From contig CAMIKG010000002.1 in assembly GCA_946221915.1 (NCBI GenBank), forward strand, positions 124,001 to 188,000: a stretch of 64,000 nucleotides of DNA. The letters run 5' to 3'. The translations under genes and the position numbers were made by a program. Each line of letters begins with the position of its first letter. The stretch's first letter is position 1. This document shows, one piece after another, positions 25,032 to 33,816 of the stretch. Source of the DNA: an uncultured Erwinia sp. Its GTDB lineage: Bacteria; Pseudomonadota; Gammaproteobacteria; Enterobacterales; Enterobacteriaceae. Below the pieces are notes generated by a model. That model had not been told where the DNA came from and searched no databases. It saw only the letters and a list, made by a program, of their open reading frames with translations.

Positions 25032-28000
25032 ATGCCAAAACGTACAGACATAAAAAGTATCCTGATCCTTGGCGCTGGCCCGATCGTTATCGGCCAGGCA
25101 TGTGAATTCGACTACTCTGGCGCGCAAGCCTGTAAAGCGCTGCGTGAAGAGGGTTATCGTGTCATTCTGGTCAACTCCAACCCGGCGACCATTATGACTG
25201 ACCCGGAAATGGCCGATGCTACTTATATCGAGCCAATTCACTGGGAAGTGGTGCGCAAGATTATTGAGAAAGAGCGCCCGGATGCGGTGTTGCCAACCAT
25301 GGGCGGCCAGACGGCGCTGAACTGTGCGCTGGAGCTGGAGCGTCGCGGCGTGCTGGAAGAGTTCGGCGTTACCATGATTGGCGCCACGGCTGATGCCATC
25401 GACAAAGCGGAAGACCGTCAGCGCTTCGATAAAGCGATGAAGAAAATTGGTCTGGAAACCGCGCGCTCCGGCATCGCCCACAATATGGAAGAAGCACTGG
25501 CAGTGGCTGAAGATGTTGGCTTCCCGTGCATTATCCGTCCGTCCTTCACCATGGGCGGCACGGGCGGCGGCATCGCCTACAACCGCGAAGAGTTTGAAGA
25601 GATTTGTGAGCGCGGCCTCGACCTGTCGCCGACCAATGAGCTGCTGATTGATGAGTCGCTGATTGGCTGGAAAGAGTATGAGATGGAAGTGGTGCGTGAT
25701 AAAAACGACAACTGCATCATCGTCTGCTCTATCGAAAACTTCGATGCGATGGGCATCCACACCGGTGACTCCATCACTGTTGCGCCAGCACAGACGCTGA
25801 CTGATAAAGAGTACCAAATCATGCGTAACGCCTCGATGGCGGTGCTGCGTGAAATCGGCGTGGAAACCGGTGGCTCCAACGTCCAGTTCTCGGTGAACCC
25901 GAAAAATGGCCGTTTGATCATCATTGAGATGAACCCGCGTGTCTCCCGTTCCTCGGCGCTGGCGTCGAAAGCCACCGGCTTCCCGATTGCCAAAGTTGCC
26001 GCCAAACTGGCGGTGGGCTACACCCTTGATGAGCTGATGAACGACATCACCGGCGGCCTGACCCCGGCATCGTTTGAGCCATCTATCGACTACGTAGTTA
26101 CCAAAATCCCACGCTTTAACTTCGAGAAATTCGCGGGCGCCAATGACCGTCTGACGACGCAGATGAAGTCTGTCGGTGAAGTGATGGCGATTGGCCGCAC
26201 GCTGCAGGAATCCATGCAGAAAGCGTTGCGCGGTCTGGAAGTCGGCGCGACCGGTTTCGACCCGAAAGTCAGCCTTGATGACCCGGAAGCCCTGACGCGC
26301 ATTCGCCGCGAGCTGAAAGATGCTGGCGCTGAGCGTATCTGGTATGTAGCGGACGCGTTCCGCGCGGGCATGTCAGTCGACGGTATCTTTAACCTGACCA
26401 ACATTGACCGCTGGTTCCTGGTGCAAATCGAAGAGCTGGTGCGTCTGGAAGAGCAGGTTGCCCGCGAAGGCATTAACGGCCTGACGCACGATTTCCTGCG
26501 TACTCTGAAACGTAAAGGCTTTGCCGATGCACGTCTGGCGACGCTGGCGGGCGTGGCGGAATCCGAAGTGCGTAAGCTGCGTGACCAGTTCAACCTGCAT
26601 CCGGTTTACAAGCGCGTGGATACCTGTGCGGCGGAATTCGCTACCGACACCGCGTACATGTACTCCACTTATGAAGACGAGTGCGAAGCCAATCCGAACC
26701 AGGATCGTGACAAAATCATGGTGCTGGGCGGCGGTCCAAACCGTATCGGCCAGGGTATCGAATTCGACTACTGTTGCGTGCACGCGGCGCTGGCGCTGCG
26801 CGAAGACGGTTACGAAACCATTATGGTTAACTGTAACCCGGAAACCGTCTCCACTGACTACGACACCTCTGACCGTCTCTACTTTGAGCCGGTCACGCTG
26901 GAAGACGTGCTGGAAATTGTACGCATCGAGAAGCCAAAAGGCGTGATCGTGCAGTATGGTGGCCAGACGCCACTGAAACTGGCGCGTGCGCTGGAAGCGG
27001 CGGGCGTGCCGGTGATTGGCACCAGCCCGGATGCGATTGACCGTGCGGAAGACCGCGAGCGTTTCCAGCAGGCCGTTGAACGTCTGGGACTGAAACAGCC
27101 TGCTAACGCTACCGTTACCGCGATTGATCAGGCCGTTGAGAAGGCAGCGCAGATTGGTTATCCGCTGGTGGTGCGTCCTTCTTATGTTCTGGGCGGTCGT
27201 GCGATGGAAATCGTCTATGACGACGTGGACCTGAAGCGCTACTTCCAGACGGCGGTCTCGGTGTCGAATGATGCGCCGGTGCTGCTGGATCGCTTCCTCG
27301 ACGATGCAGTGGAAGTGGACGTCGATGCGATTTGCGACGGCGAACGCGTGCTGATTGGCGGTATTATGGAGCATATCGAGCAGGCGGGCGTGCACTCCGG
27401 TGACTCAGCCTGTTCGCTGCCAGCCTACACCCTGAGCACAGAGATCCAGAATGTGATGCGTCAGCAGGTGGAAAAACTGGCCTTTGAACTGTGCGTGCGT
27501 GGTCTGATGAACGTGCAGTTTGCGGTGAAAGATAACGAAGTGTATCTGATTGAAGTGAACCCGCGTGCCGCCCGTACCGTGCCTTTCGTGTCCAAAGCCA
27601 CCGGTGTGGCGCTGGCGAAAGTTGCCGCGCGCGTAATGGTTGGTCAGACGCTGGCGCAGCAGGGCGTGACCGAAGAGGTTATTCCTCCGTACTACTCCGT
27701 GAAAGAAGTGGTGCTGCCGTTCAACAAGTTCCAGGGTGTTGACCCAATCCTTGGTCCGGAAATGCGTTCTACCGGTGAAGTGATGGGCGTGGGCCGTACT
27801 TTCGCAGAAGCGTTCGCGAAAGCGATGCTGGGTGCACAGTCCAATATGAAGAAATCGGGCCGTGCACTGCTGTCAGTGCGTGAAGGCGACAAGAAACGTA
27901 TCGTCGACCTGGCCGCCAAGCTGCAGAAGTTTGGTTTTGAACTCGACGCAACGCACGGTACTGCTGTGGTGCTGGGTGAAGCGGGGATTAATCCACGTCT

Positions 28001-28256
28001 GGTGAACAAGGTGCACGAAGGCCGTCCGCATATTCAGGACCGCCTGAAAAACGGTGAATACGCCTATATCGTGAATACTACTGCTGGTCGTCAGGCGATT
28101 GAGGATTCAAAACTGATCCGCCGCAGCGCGCTGCAGTATAAAGTGCACTACGACACCACGCTGAACGGCGGCTTCGCCACCGCGATGGCGCTGAATGCCG
28201 ATCCGACCGAGAAAGTGATTTCGGTGCAGGAGATGCACGCGCAGATTAAGGGCTGA
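25032..28256 (+). CDS. carB: Carbamoyl-phosphate synthase large subunit
   Basis: 1074 residues (E. coli 1073). Two homologous ATP-grasp halves (about 1-400 and 553-933), one for carboxyphosphate and one for carbamate phosphorylation, each with a GQxxEFDY motif (IVIGQACEFDYSG and RIGQGIEFDYCC), an oligomerisation domain between them, and a C-terminal MGS-like allosteric domain (about 936-1074) that binds UMP and ornithine in E. coli. A good site, CAGGAGCG, precedes the ATG. Operon partner of carA. Confidence 0.99.
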   Translation: MPKRTDIKSILILGAGPIVIGQACEFDYSGAQACKALREEGYRVILVNSNPATIMTDPEMADATYIEPIHWEVVRKIIEKERPDAVLPTMGGQTALNCALELERRGVLEEFGVTMIGATADAIDKAEDRQRFDKAMKKIGLETARSGIAHNMEEALAVAEDVGFPCIIRPSFTMGGTGGGIAYNREEFEEICERGLDLSPTNELLIDESLIGWKEYEMEVVRDKNDNCIIVCSIENFDAMGIHTGDSITVAPAQTLTDKEYQIMRNASMAVLREIGVETGGSNVQFSVNPKNGRLIIIEMNPRVSRSSALASKATGFPIAKVAAKLAVGYTLDELMNDITGGLTPASFEPSIDYVVTKIPRFNFEKFAGANDRLTTQMKSVGEVMAIGRTLQESMQKALRGLEVGATGFDPKVSLDDPEALTRIRRELKDAGAERIWYVADAFRAGMSVDGIFNLTNIDRWFLVQIEELVRLEEQVAREGINGLTHDFLRTLKRKGFADARLATLAGVAESEVRKLRDQFNLHPVYKRVDTCAAEFATDTAYMYSTYEDECEANPNQDRDKIMVLGGGPNRIGQGIEFDYCCVHAALALREDGYETIMVNCNPETVSTDYDTSDRLYFEPVTLEDVLEIVRIEKPKGVIVQYGGQTPLKLARALEAAGVPVIGTSPDAIDRAEDRERFQQAVERLGLKQPANATVTAIDQAVEKAAQIGYPLVVRPSYVLGGRAMEIVYDDVDLKRYFQTAVSVSNDAPVLLDRFLDDAVEVDVDAICDGERVLIGGIMEHIEQAGVHSGDSACSLPAYTLSTEIQNVMRQQVEKLAFELCVRGLMNVQFAVKDNEVYLIEVNPRAARTVPFVSKATGVALAKVAARVMVGQTLAQQGVTEEVIPPYYSVKEVVLPFNKFQGVDPILGPEMRSTGEVMGVGRTFAEAFAKAMLGAQSNMKKSGRALLSVREGDKKRIVDLAAKLQKFGFELDATHGTAVVLGEAGINPRLVNKVHEGRPHIQDRLKNGEYAYIVNTTAGRQAIEDSKLIRRSALQYKVHYDTTLNGGFATAMALNADPTEKVISVQEMHAQIKG

Positions 28257-28294
28257 TATTTACGCTCCCTGACTAAAATCTGTTCTGTGCTGGC

Positions 28295-28330
28295 GCTGTG
28301 TCAGGTTAAAATATCATCACCTGACACAGC
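28295..28330. repeat. Perfect 12-bp inverted repeat after carB
   Basis: GCTGTGTCAGGT (28295-28306) and ACCTGACACAGC (28319-28330) separated by 12 A/T-rich bases. It lies between the carB stop and the carB terminator and has no T-tract of its own, so it is either a second RNA hairpin or a symmetric operator. Confidence 0.85.
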
Positions 28331-28343
28331 GGCGCGGAAAAAT

Positions 28344-28382
28344 AAAAATCCGTAACCATGCTGATGGTTACGGATTTTTTTT
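28344..28382 (+). terminator. carAB terminator
   Basis: Long stem ATCCGTAACCAT (28348-28359) / ATGGTTACGGAT (28364-28375) with loop GCTG, an A-rich left flank and an 8-base T run. Confidence 0.93.
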
Positions 28383-28557
28383 GCCCTGATGTCGGGAAAA
28401 TGTTTGAGGACATGGCATCGATGAGGATCGCTACGCAATGGAAGCAAGCAGAGCAATTGCCGGGTTTTGGCCCGGCTGGGATATGACATGGAATGCTGGA
28501 CAGCATCAGGTCACGCAAGCATATTTAACATCAGTAAGCAGCAAAGGAGACGCGGCG

Positions 28558-28887
28558 ATGGAAGCAAGAGTGGTAAAGCTCGAAACGGATGTGGAGCATA
28601 TCAAGAATACCCTGGTCGATATCAAAAACGATATCCGTGAGATTAAGGACGAAGTGCGGGAGTTTAAAAAGGAGGTGCGTACTGAGTTTAAGGAGGTTCG
28701 GGCAGAAATACAGGCGCTGCGCAAGGAGACCAGCGACGAATTTCAGTCTTTCAGAAAGGAAGTACATGGCGAATTTCAGTCTTTCAGAAAGGAGATGCAC
28801 ACCGAGTTTCGCCTGTTATACGGCGTTATTATCGCCGCAGTGCTTGGTCTGGCAGGCGTGATGGCAAAGGGCTTTCAGTGGCTGTAG
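28558..28887 (+). CDS. Small coiled-coil protein with C-terminal membrane anchor
   Basis: 109 residues. The frame opens at 28438, but AAAGGAGA (28542-28549) precedes the ATG at 28558. Residues 1-85 are a charged helix rich in Glu/Lys with regularly spaced I, V, F and L, made of 11-residue steps (for example EFQSFRKEVHG then EFQSFRKEMHT); residues about 87-104 (LLYGVIIAAVLGLAGVMA) are a single membrane segment. The form resembles phage XhlA-type or bacterial coiled-coil anchor proteins, but I do not recognise a named family and assign no function. It is a stand-alone gene between carB and an esterase in the opposite orientation. Confidence 0.7.
   Translation: MEARVVKLETDVEHIKNTLVDIKNDIREIKDEVREFKKEVRTEFKEVRAEIQALRKETSDEFQSFRKEVHGEFQSFRKEMHTEFRLLYGVIIAAVLGLAGVMAKGFQWL
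28738..28793 (+). repeat. 33-bp internal direct repeat in the coiled-coil gene
   Basis: The 23 bases from 28738 (GAATTTCAGTCTTTC...) recur exactly from 28771, a 33-base period equal to one 11-residue step of the coiled coil. Confidence 0.9.
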
Positions 28888-29032
28888 TGGGTAAGGCTCG
28901 CGCGCAGAGAAACTCAATCAATAAGCGCGCGTTTGGTGTAAATCTTTTGCAGGCTAATCTGTACACCTGAAACCTCCAGGATCGTTCTGCATCGTCGGGC
29001 AGCATGCTGCACTGCTGCCCGGACGTGACATG

Positions 29033-30199
29033 TCACCTTGCTGGCTTCAGCCAGCGATCCAGCCAGGCAAACACCTCTTCCTGTTGCTCCTGATAAAACA
29101 CATGCCCAAGCTGCGGCCACATTTTGGTTTCCAGTCGATCATCCGCATGTTGCGAGCGCCAGACGCGGTGCATTTTTCCCCAGGCGTCCCGTACGGCGCT
29201 TTCCGGGAAGAGTCTGTCCTGACCACCGTTGAAAAACAGCATGGGATTTGGCGCGGCGATGCTGGCGACATCAGGGAAATCGAAGCGGGCGGGTAAACCC
29301 GGATGCAGCATATAAAAGGCCGACTGACCGCGCAGCACGTTATTACCTGGCGTCATAAGTCCCTGGTAAGTGCCAATCCAGGATATCGCCGCCGTCGCCG
29401 CCACTTTGTCCGACAGCGCTGCCAGCTGCCAGGCGCGGTAAGCGCCCATGGAAAAACCCACCGCGCCGATGCGTTGGCTGTCCACCTGTTTCAGCGACGC
29501 CAGAAAATCCGTGGCGCGCATATCCTCATATGCCACTTCGCCTGCCAGCGAACGCCCGAGGTTAAAGAAGTTGCTCGCCAGCGCCTGCTGTTGTTCATAT
29601 TTCAGCGGGCCGCGCTCACCCCAGCCGATGGCATCCACCACCAGTACCACGTAGCCGCGTTGAGCCAGTTCATCGCCGACAAAGCGGCCGCTGAAATATT
29701 TATCGGCCCATGCCTGCGCGGAGGCGAGCCTGCCGTCATTCGCCAGTGGCCTGACCATTTTCTCTTTGCCAATATCAAACTTCGCGCCGTGGTCGTGCAG
29801 CAGGATCACGGCCGGATGCGGCCCTGCCGTTTTCGGCGTCAGCAGCAGGCCAGCCACCCGGCTCTGGTCGGTGAGGTTAAACGCCACTTTTTCCGCCCGA
29901 TAGCTGCCGCGCTCTTCGCTCGCGACCGTGGCGGGGGCAAAATCGCGCTGTGAATCCGGCGTAAGCAGCATCGCGCGCAGCGTCTGGCGCGCCTGGATTT
30001 TCCAGGCGGAAAAGTCTTTAACGTTGCAGGATAGCCAGGAGTCGGTATAACGCAGTTGCTGTTTCAGCTCAGGATAGAACACGGGCAAGCCATCTTCGGT
30101 GACAGCGGAGGTCTGATAGGTCATCTCATTTGCCATGACTGAAAGAGTGAGCCCGTACAGCGCCAGCAGAGCGGCGCAACAGCGCAGTGAAAGACGCAT
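29033..30199 (-). CDS. Secreted alpha/beta hydrolase (dienelactone hydrolase/acetyl-esterase-like)
   Basis: 388 residues. N-terminal signal peptide (MRLSLRCCAALLALYGLTLSV, cleavage near ANE at 23-25), so probably periplasmic. The hydrolase domain has the oxyanion segment LLHDHGAKFD, the nucleophile S250 in GFSMGAYRAW, the acid D328 in FFNGGQDRLFP and H366 in PQLGHVF. It is divergent from a pectin methylesterase and shares a KdgR-like control region with it. That suggests a role in removing side groups (for example acetyl) from pectic material, in the manner of PaeX. The substrate is inference only; carbohydrate or antibiotic esterase activity is also possible. Confidence 0.8.
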   Translation of the reverse strand: MRLSLRCCAALLALYGLTLSVMANEMTYQTSAVTEDGLPVFYPELKQQLRYTDSWLSCNVKDFSAWKIQARQTLRAMLLTPDSQRDFAPATVASEERGSYRAEKVAFNLTDQSRVAGLLLTPKTAGPHPAVILLHDHGAKFDIGKEKMVRPLANDGRLASAQAWADKYFSGRFVGDELAQRGYVVLVVDAIGWGERGPLKYEQQQALASNFFNLGRSLAGEVAYEDMRATDFLASLKQVDSQRIGAVGFSMGAYRAWQLAALSDKVAATAAISWIGTYQGLMTPGNNVLRGQSAFYMLHPGLPARFDFPDVASIAAPNPMLFFNGGQDRLFPESAVRDAWGKMHRVWRSQHADDRLETKMWPQLGHVFYQEQQEEVFAWLDRWLKPAR

Positions 30200-30215
30200 A
30201 ATCGAGTCCTTTATG

Positions 30216-30238
30216 AAAATGAAACAATGTTTCGTTTT
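30216..30238. promoter_or_regulatory. KdgR-like operator, hydrolase side
   Basis: AAAATGAAAC-AAT-GTTTCGTTTT-type palindrome: 9 of 10 arm positions are symmetric, and it fits the KdgR consensus built around TGAAAC-N3-GTTTCA. It lies 17 bases upstream of the minus-strand hydrolase start. Confidence 0.8.
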
Positions 30239-30361
30239 AGGCTGGTGATTGTAAAACGCGGCACGGAAAATAAATATGCCCAGGTCACATTTCGCGCAAT
30301 TAGCTTGATTTGGTTCGATTATTGCTGTCAGCCATCACTTTTTTTACTGCCCTTAAATAAT

Positions 30362-30384
30362 AAATTGAAACGTCGTTTTAATTT
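30362..30384. promoter_or_regulatory. KdgR-like operator, pectinesterase side
   Basis: AAATTGAAAC (30362-30371), spacer GTC, GTTTTAATTT (30375-30384): 9 of 10 arm positions are symmetric, same pattern as the site at 30216. It lies 22 bases before the pectinesterase ATG, so a bound repressor would block its transcript. Confidence 0.78.
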
Positions 30385-30406
30385 AAAAATATCTCTGGGG
30401 TGAATA

Positions 30407-31726
30407 ATGACATTCAAACGTTTTCCCGCTCTGGCAGCCGCGACATCAGTATCATTAATGCTCAGCGCGTGTCAGAGTGACGCCGTTCATCAGCATCGCT
30501 TCCTGCCTGATTTTCCGGGAACGCAGCAGCGTCCGGTTCTCTCGGCGGCGGAGGCAGCGCGCTTCACGCCGCAGCACTATTTCGCTTATCGCGGGCAGTA
30601 TACGCAGCCGGTGTCTGATGCCTGGGCGCCGGCGCCGATCGACACTTCTGAGGTAAGCCCTTTTATTGTCGGGCCACAGCGCGGCGTGGATGGCGCCACC
30701 TATACGCGCGTTCAGGAGGCGGTAAATGCCGCCATTCGCCAGCAGAAAAATCAGCAGCGCATTTACATCAAGCTGCTGCCGGGCGTGTATAACGGCACGG
30801 TCTATGTGCCAGCCGGCGCGCCGCCAGTCACGCTGTTTGGCGCGGGCGATACCCCGGAAAAGGTGGTTATCTCGCTGGCGCTGGATTCAATGATGTCACC
30901 AGCCACCTATCGCGCCACGGTAAACTCTGCTCAGCAGTATCAGCCGGATGATCCGGCATGGTATATGTACGATTTGTGCGCCAGCAAAAACGGTAACACC
31001 ATCAATACCACCTGCTCTGCGGTTTTCTGGTCACAAAGCGATGAGTTCCAGCTAAAAAATCTGACGGTGGTGAATGCGTTGCTGGATACGGTGGACAGCC
31101 GTGCCCATCAGGGCGTGGCGCTGCGCACCGACGGAGACAAGGTACAGCTGGAGCAGGTGCGTTTGATTGGTCGCCAGGACACCTTCTTTGTGAATACCAG
31201 CGATCGGCTCAATAGCTATGTCACGGATCACTACAGCCGCGTCTACATCAAGGACAGCTATATTGAAGGCGATGTGGATTACGTCTTTGGCCGTGCCACG
31301 GCGGTGTTTGATGGCGTGCATTTCCATACTGTTTCCAGCCGCGGCACGGATGAAGCCTATGTCTTTGCCCCGAGTACCATGCCATGGGTGAAATACGGTT
31401 TTCTGGTGATCAACAGTGAGCTGACCTCAGATAACGGCTTTAAAGCGGGACACCTGAAGGCCAGCATTGGACGGGCCTGGGACCAGGGCGCACGTGAAAC
31501 CGGGTATATTGCCAATAAAACCGCTAACGGACAGCTGGTGGTGCGCAACAGCCGGGTGGATAGCGGTTATGACCTGCTTAATCCGTGGGGGCCGGCAGCG
31601 ACAACCGCGCGTCCGTTTCGCGGCAATGCCAGCCCGCAACGGGATCTGGATGATGTCAGTTTTAACCGCCTGTGGGAGTACCAGACAGCAGTGCAGTTGA
31701 GCAATCAGACCGAGGGCCGGAAGTAA
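30407..31726 (+). CDS. pemB: Lipoprotein pectin methylesterase (CE8, PemB-like)
   Basis: 439 residues. Lipoprotein signal with lipobox LSAC (C22), then a right-handed beta-helix of carbohydrate esterase family 8. Closest remembered relatives are Dickeya PemB (outer membrane) and E. coli YbhC. The catalytic set of plant-pathogen PME enzymes is present: Q257-D258 in GRQDTFFV, D291 in GDVDYVFG, and R356/W358 in IGRAWDQG. YbhC carries Asn at the first Asp position and is not an active PME, so this protein is more likely a real esterase that demethylates oligogalacturonides at the cell surface. Regulation by KdgR is suggested by the upstream palindrome. Confidence 0.88.
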   Translation: MTFKRFPALAAATSVSLMLSACQSDAVHQHRFLPDFPGTQQRPVLSAAEAARFTPQHYFAYRGQYTQPVSDAWAPAPIDTSEVSPFIVGPQRGVDGATYTRVQEAVNAAIRQQKNQQRIYIKLLPGVYNGTVYVPAGAPPVTLFGAGDTPEKVVISLALDSMMSPATYRATVNSAQQYQPDDPAWYMYDLCASKNGNTINTTCSAVFWSQSDEFQLKNLTVVNALLDTVDSRAHQGVALRTDGDKVQLEQVRLIGRQDTFFVNTSDRLNSYVTDHYSRVYIKDSYIEGDVDYVFGRATAVFDGVHFHTVSSRGTDEAYVFAPSTMPWVKYGFLVINSELTSDNGFKAGHLKASIGRAWDQGARETGYIANKTANGQLVVRNSRVDSGYDLLNPWGPAATTARPFRGNASPQRDLDDVSFNRLWEYQTAVQLSNQTEGRK

Positions 31727-31746
31727 CCAGGCGGCCCTGGTGGCAC

Positions 31747-31778
31747 GGCGGTCACCCTGAATCCGGCAGATGACCGCC
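31747..31778 (+). terminator. Possible terminator after pemB-like gene
   Basis: GGCGGTCA (31747-31754) / TGACCGCC (31771-31778), an 8-bp perfect stem 21 bases after the stop; no U-tract follows. Confidence 0.45.
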
Positions 31779-31887
31779 CGCAGTGAGATACTTAACAACC
31801 TTTACGCAAATAGCGCCATCTGGCTATCGACGAAAGTTTCGCCTTTACGTATGATGGCGCCAATTTCACCCTGTTGAGTTTTATATG

Positions 31888-32367
31888 ATGATTAGCCTTA
31901 TCGCGGCTCTGGCAGCCGATCGCGTTATTGGCATGGAAAACGCGATGCCGTGGAACCTGCCCGCGGATCTCGCCTGGTTTAAGCGTAATACCCTGAATAA
32001 GCCCGTAATTATGGGGCGTCTAACCTGGGAGTCGATTGGCCGCCCATTGCCCAATCGCCTGAACATTGTGGTCAGCAGCCAGCCAGGTAATGCAGAAGGT
32101 GTCACCTGGGTCTCCTCCATTGAGGAAGCGATCAATGTCGCAGGCGATGCGGAAGAGATTATGGTGATCGGTGGTGGTCGCATCTATGCGCAGTTGCTGG
32201 ACCGTGCAGACCGTCTCTACCTGACGCATATCGATGCCGAAGTGGAAGGGGATACGCACTTCCCTGACTACGAGCCGGATGAATGGGAATCATCCTTCAG
32301 TGAATTCCACGACGCGGATGAGAAAAACTCGCACAGCTACTGCTTTGAAATCCTCGATCGCCGCTAA
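31888..32367 (+). CDS. folA: Dihydrofolate reductase
   Basis: 159 residues from this ATG, equal to E. coli DHFR and keeping its numbering (active-site D27 in PADLAWFKR, Met20 loop ENAMPW). A tandem ATG at 31885 would add one Met; the weak upstream TTGAG does not decide between them. It reduces dihydrofolate to tetrahydrofolate with NADPH and is the trimethoprim target. The N-terminal half is almost identical to E. coli. In E. coli the next gene is apaH; here 16 kb of other genes intervene. Confidence 0.97.
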   Translation: MISLIAALAADRVIGMENAMPWNLPADLAWFKRNTLNKPVIMGRLTWESIGRPLPNRLNIVVSSQPGNAEGVTWVSSIEEAINVAGDAEEIMVIGGGRIYAQLLDRADRLYLTHIDAEVEGDTHFPDYEPDEWESSFSEFHDADEKNSHSYCFEILDRR

Positions 32368-32374
32368 TTTTTCT

Positions 32375-32395
32375 GGCGCGGTTTCCCGCCGCGCC
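32375..32395 (+). terminator. folA terminator hairpin
   Basis: GGCGCGG (32375-32381) / CCGCGCC (32389-32395), seven bases after the folA stop; the T-run lies before, not after, the stem. The next 160 bases to 32556 hold no gene I can support. Confidence 0.5.
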
Positions 32396-32556
32396 GCTTC
32401 GTTGTCATTCGATTTACCCACCGCCGCCTAAACTGCTGTTCTTACTGAACCTGCAGTGCACACCAACCCGTCGCGGATAACGGCTGGGATCACGTTTTCC
32501 TTCATCAGAATGAGCCAGGCTGTGTTACGCATCTGAAATCGCGGAGTGGCGGCGTG

Positions 32557-33816
32557 ATGAAAAACAGTATGCTGCTGTTGGCCTGGCTGGCCTTTCTTTG
32601 TGCTGATTTTGCGCTGGCGATGCTCAGCTTGCAGGTCAGAGATGTCTGGAGTTTCTCCTCGCTGATCTGGTTTCCTGCCGGTCTGGTGCTGGGAGTGATT
32701 TGCGCACTGCGGCCGGTTTACTGGCCGCTGTGGCTGCTCAGCGCTGCGCTGGTGCATCTGCTTGCCAGTCAGCTGTATGGTCGTCCGGTAACGGTGTCGC
32801 TGATTTTTTGCGGCTATGACCTGCTGCTGCTGACGGTGACCGCACTGCTCTGGCAGCTGTGTTATGGCGTCATGTTCCGGCCTGCGAAAGTGCGTGAAAT
32901 GCTGCTGCTGCTGGCGCTGTGTTGCGTGACCGGACTGATTGAGCGGCTGGCAAGCAGCTGGACGCTCTGGCTGCTGGATTATCCGACTGACCACTCGGTC
33001 TCTTTGGTCTGGATGCTGGGCTATATCCTGAGTTATATGCCGTTAACCTTTTTTACCCTCTGGCTGATAACCAGCAAAGCAGAGCGGCAGAGCGGTGTTC
33101 GCCATGTGGTGCTGGCCACTGGCTTACTGCTGGTGATGGCGCTGATCTTTTTCTCTCCTTATTCGCCATCCTCCAGCGAGCTGCGCTGGCAGGATCTGGC
33201 TCTGATCGCCTCGCTGGCCTTGCCGGTCAGCCTTGCGTTGTATGGCGAATTGCTGCTGCTGAGTGGTTTTCTCGCTGCTGCAGTTGTCATTGCGCTGAGC
33301 GCCACCCTGTTTGGTCATGGCCCTTTTCTCAGCAGCCAGCATAGTTTGCCGCAAAGCGTTCTGCTGGCGAGCAGCTATAGCGGCGTCTTTGCCTTGCCCG
33401 CGTTGCTGTACGCCGGGATGATTGCGCAAAAAAATGCGCAGCTGGCGCGCTGGCGCGCCGGGATGCGTCTGCTGGACGAGGCGCTGCAGCAGGGGCGGTT
33501 TCAGCGTTTTCTGTTACACAACGATGGTGCGATACGCTGGCGCTACCAGTGCTGGTGGCCGCAGGACCATCATGCGCCCGTCAGCTGGCCGCAGTTTGTC
33601 GCGTGGTTACACCGCGACGATCGTGCTGCGGCAGAGCAGCTGCAGCGCACTGCGTCGGCTTATCCACAACATTTATCGGTGCGCATGGCTGATTTCAGCG
33701 GGCGCTTCTATCCCGTCAGCATGGTGCTGGTGGCCTGTCAGCGGGACGCGCGCCGTTACTGTGAAGGGGTGATCTTTCCTGTTGCGCGCCAGGCGGTATC
33801 CGAGGAGGAAACATGA
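32557..33816 (+). CDS. MASE1-like membrane sensor protein with PAS-like tail
   Basis: 419 residues. Residues about 1-290 form eight or nine hydrophobic segments with the pattern of MASE1 integral membrane sensory domains (for example IWFPAGLVLGVICALRP). Residues about 300-415 are soluble and look like a PAS-type fold, but no kinase, GGDEF or EAL output domain follows. The last four bases overlap the response-regulator gene, so the two are co-translated. Start: GGAG (32543-32546) precedes tandem GTG (32554) and ATG (32557); the ATG is used. It probably feeds a signal to the adjacent hybrid kinase or regulator (inference). Confidence 0.72.
   Translation: MKNSMLLLAWLAFLCADFALAMLSLQVRDVWSFSSLIWFPAGLVLGVICALRPVYWPLWLLSAALVHLLASQLYGRPVTVSLIFCGYDLLLLTVTALLWQLCYGVMFRPAKVREMLLLLALCCVTGLIERLASSWTLWLLDYPTDHSVSLVWMLGYILSYMPLTFFTLWLITSKAERQSGVRHVVLATGLLLVMALIFFSPYSPSSSELRWQDLALIASLALPVSLALYGELLLLSGFLAAAVVIALSATLFGHGPFLSSQHSLPQSVLLASSYSGVFALPALLYAGMIAQKNAQLARWRAGMRLLDEALQQGRFQRFLLHNDGAIRWRYQCWWPQDHHAPVSWPQFVAWLHRDDRAAAEQLQRTASAYPQHLSVRMADFSGRFYPVSMVLVACQRDARRYCEGVIFPVARQAVSEEET

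Noticed and set aside
30270..30293. Possible CRP site in the esterase/pectinesterase gap
   Set aside because: The right half (GGTCACATTT) is good, but the left half has no TGTGA match, so the site is too weak to list despite CRP control being common for pectin genes.
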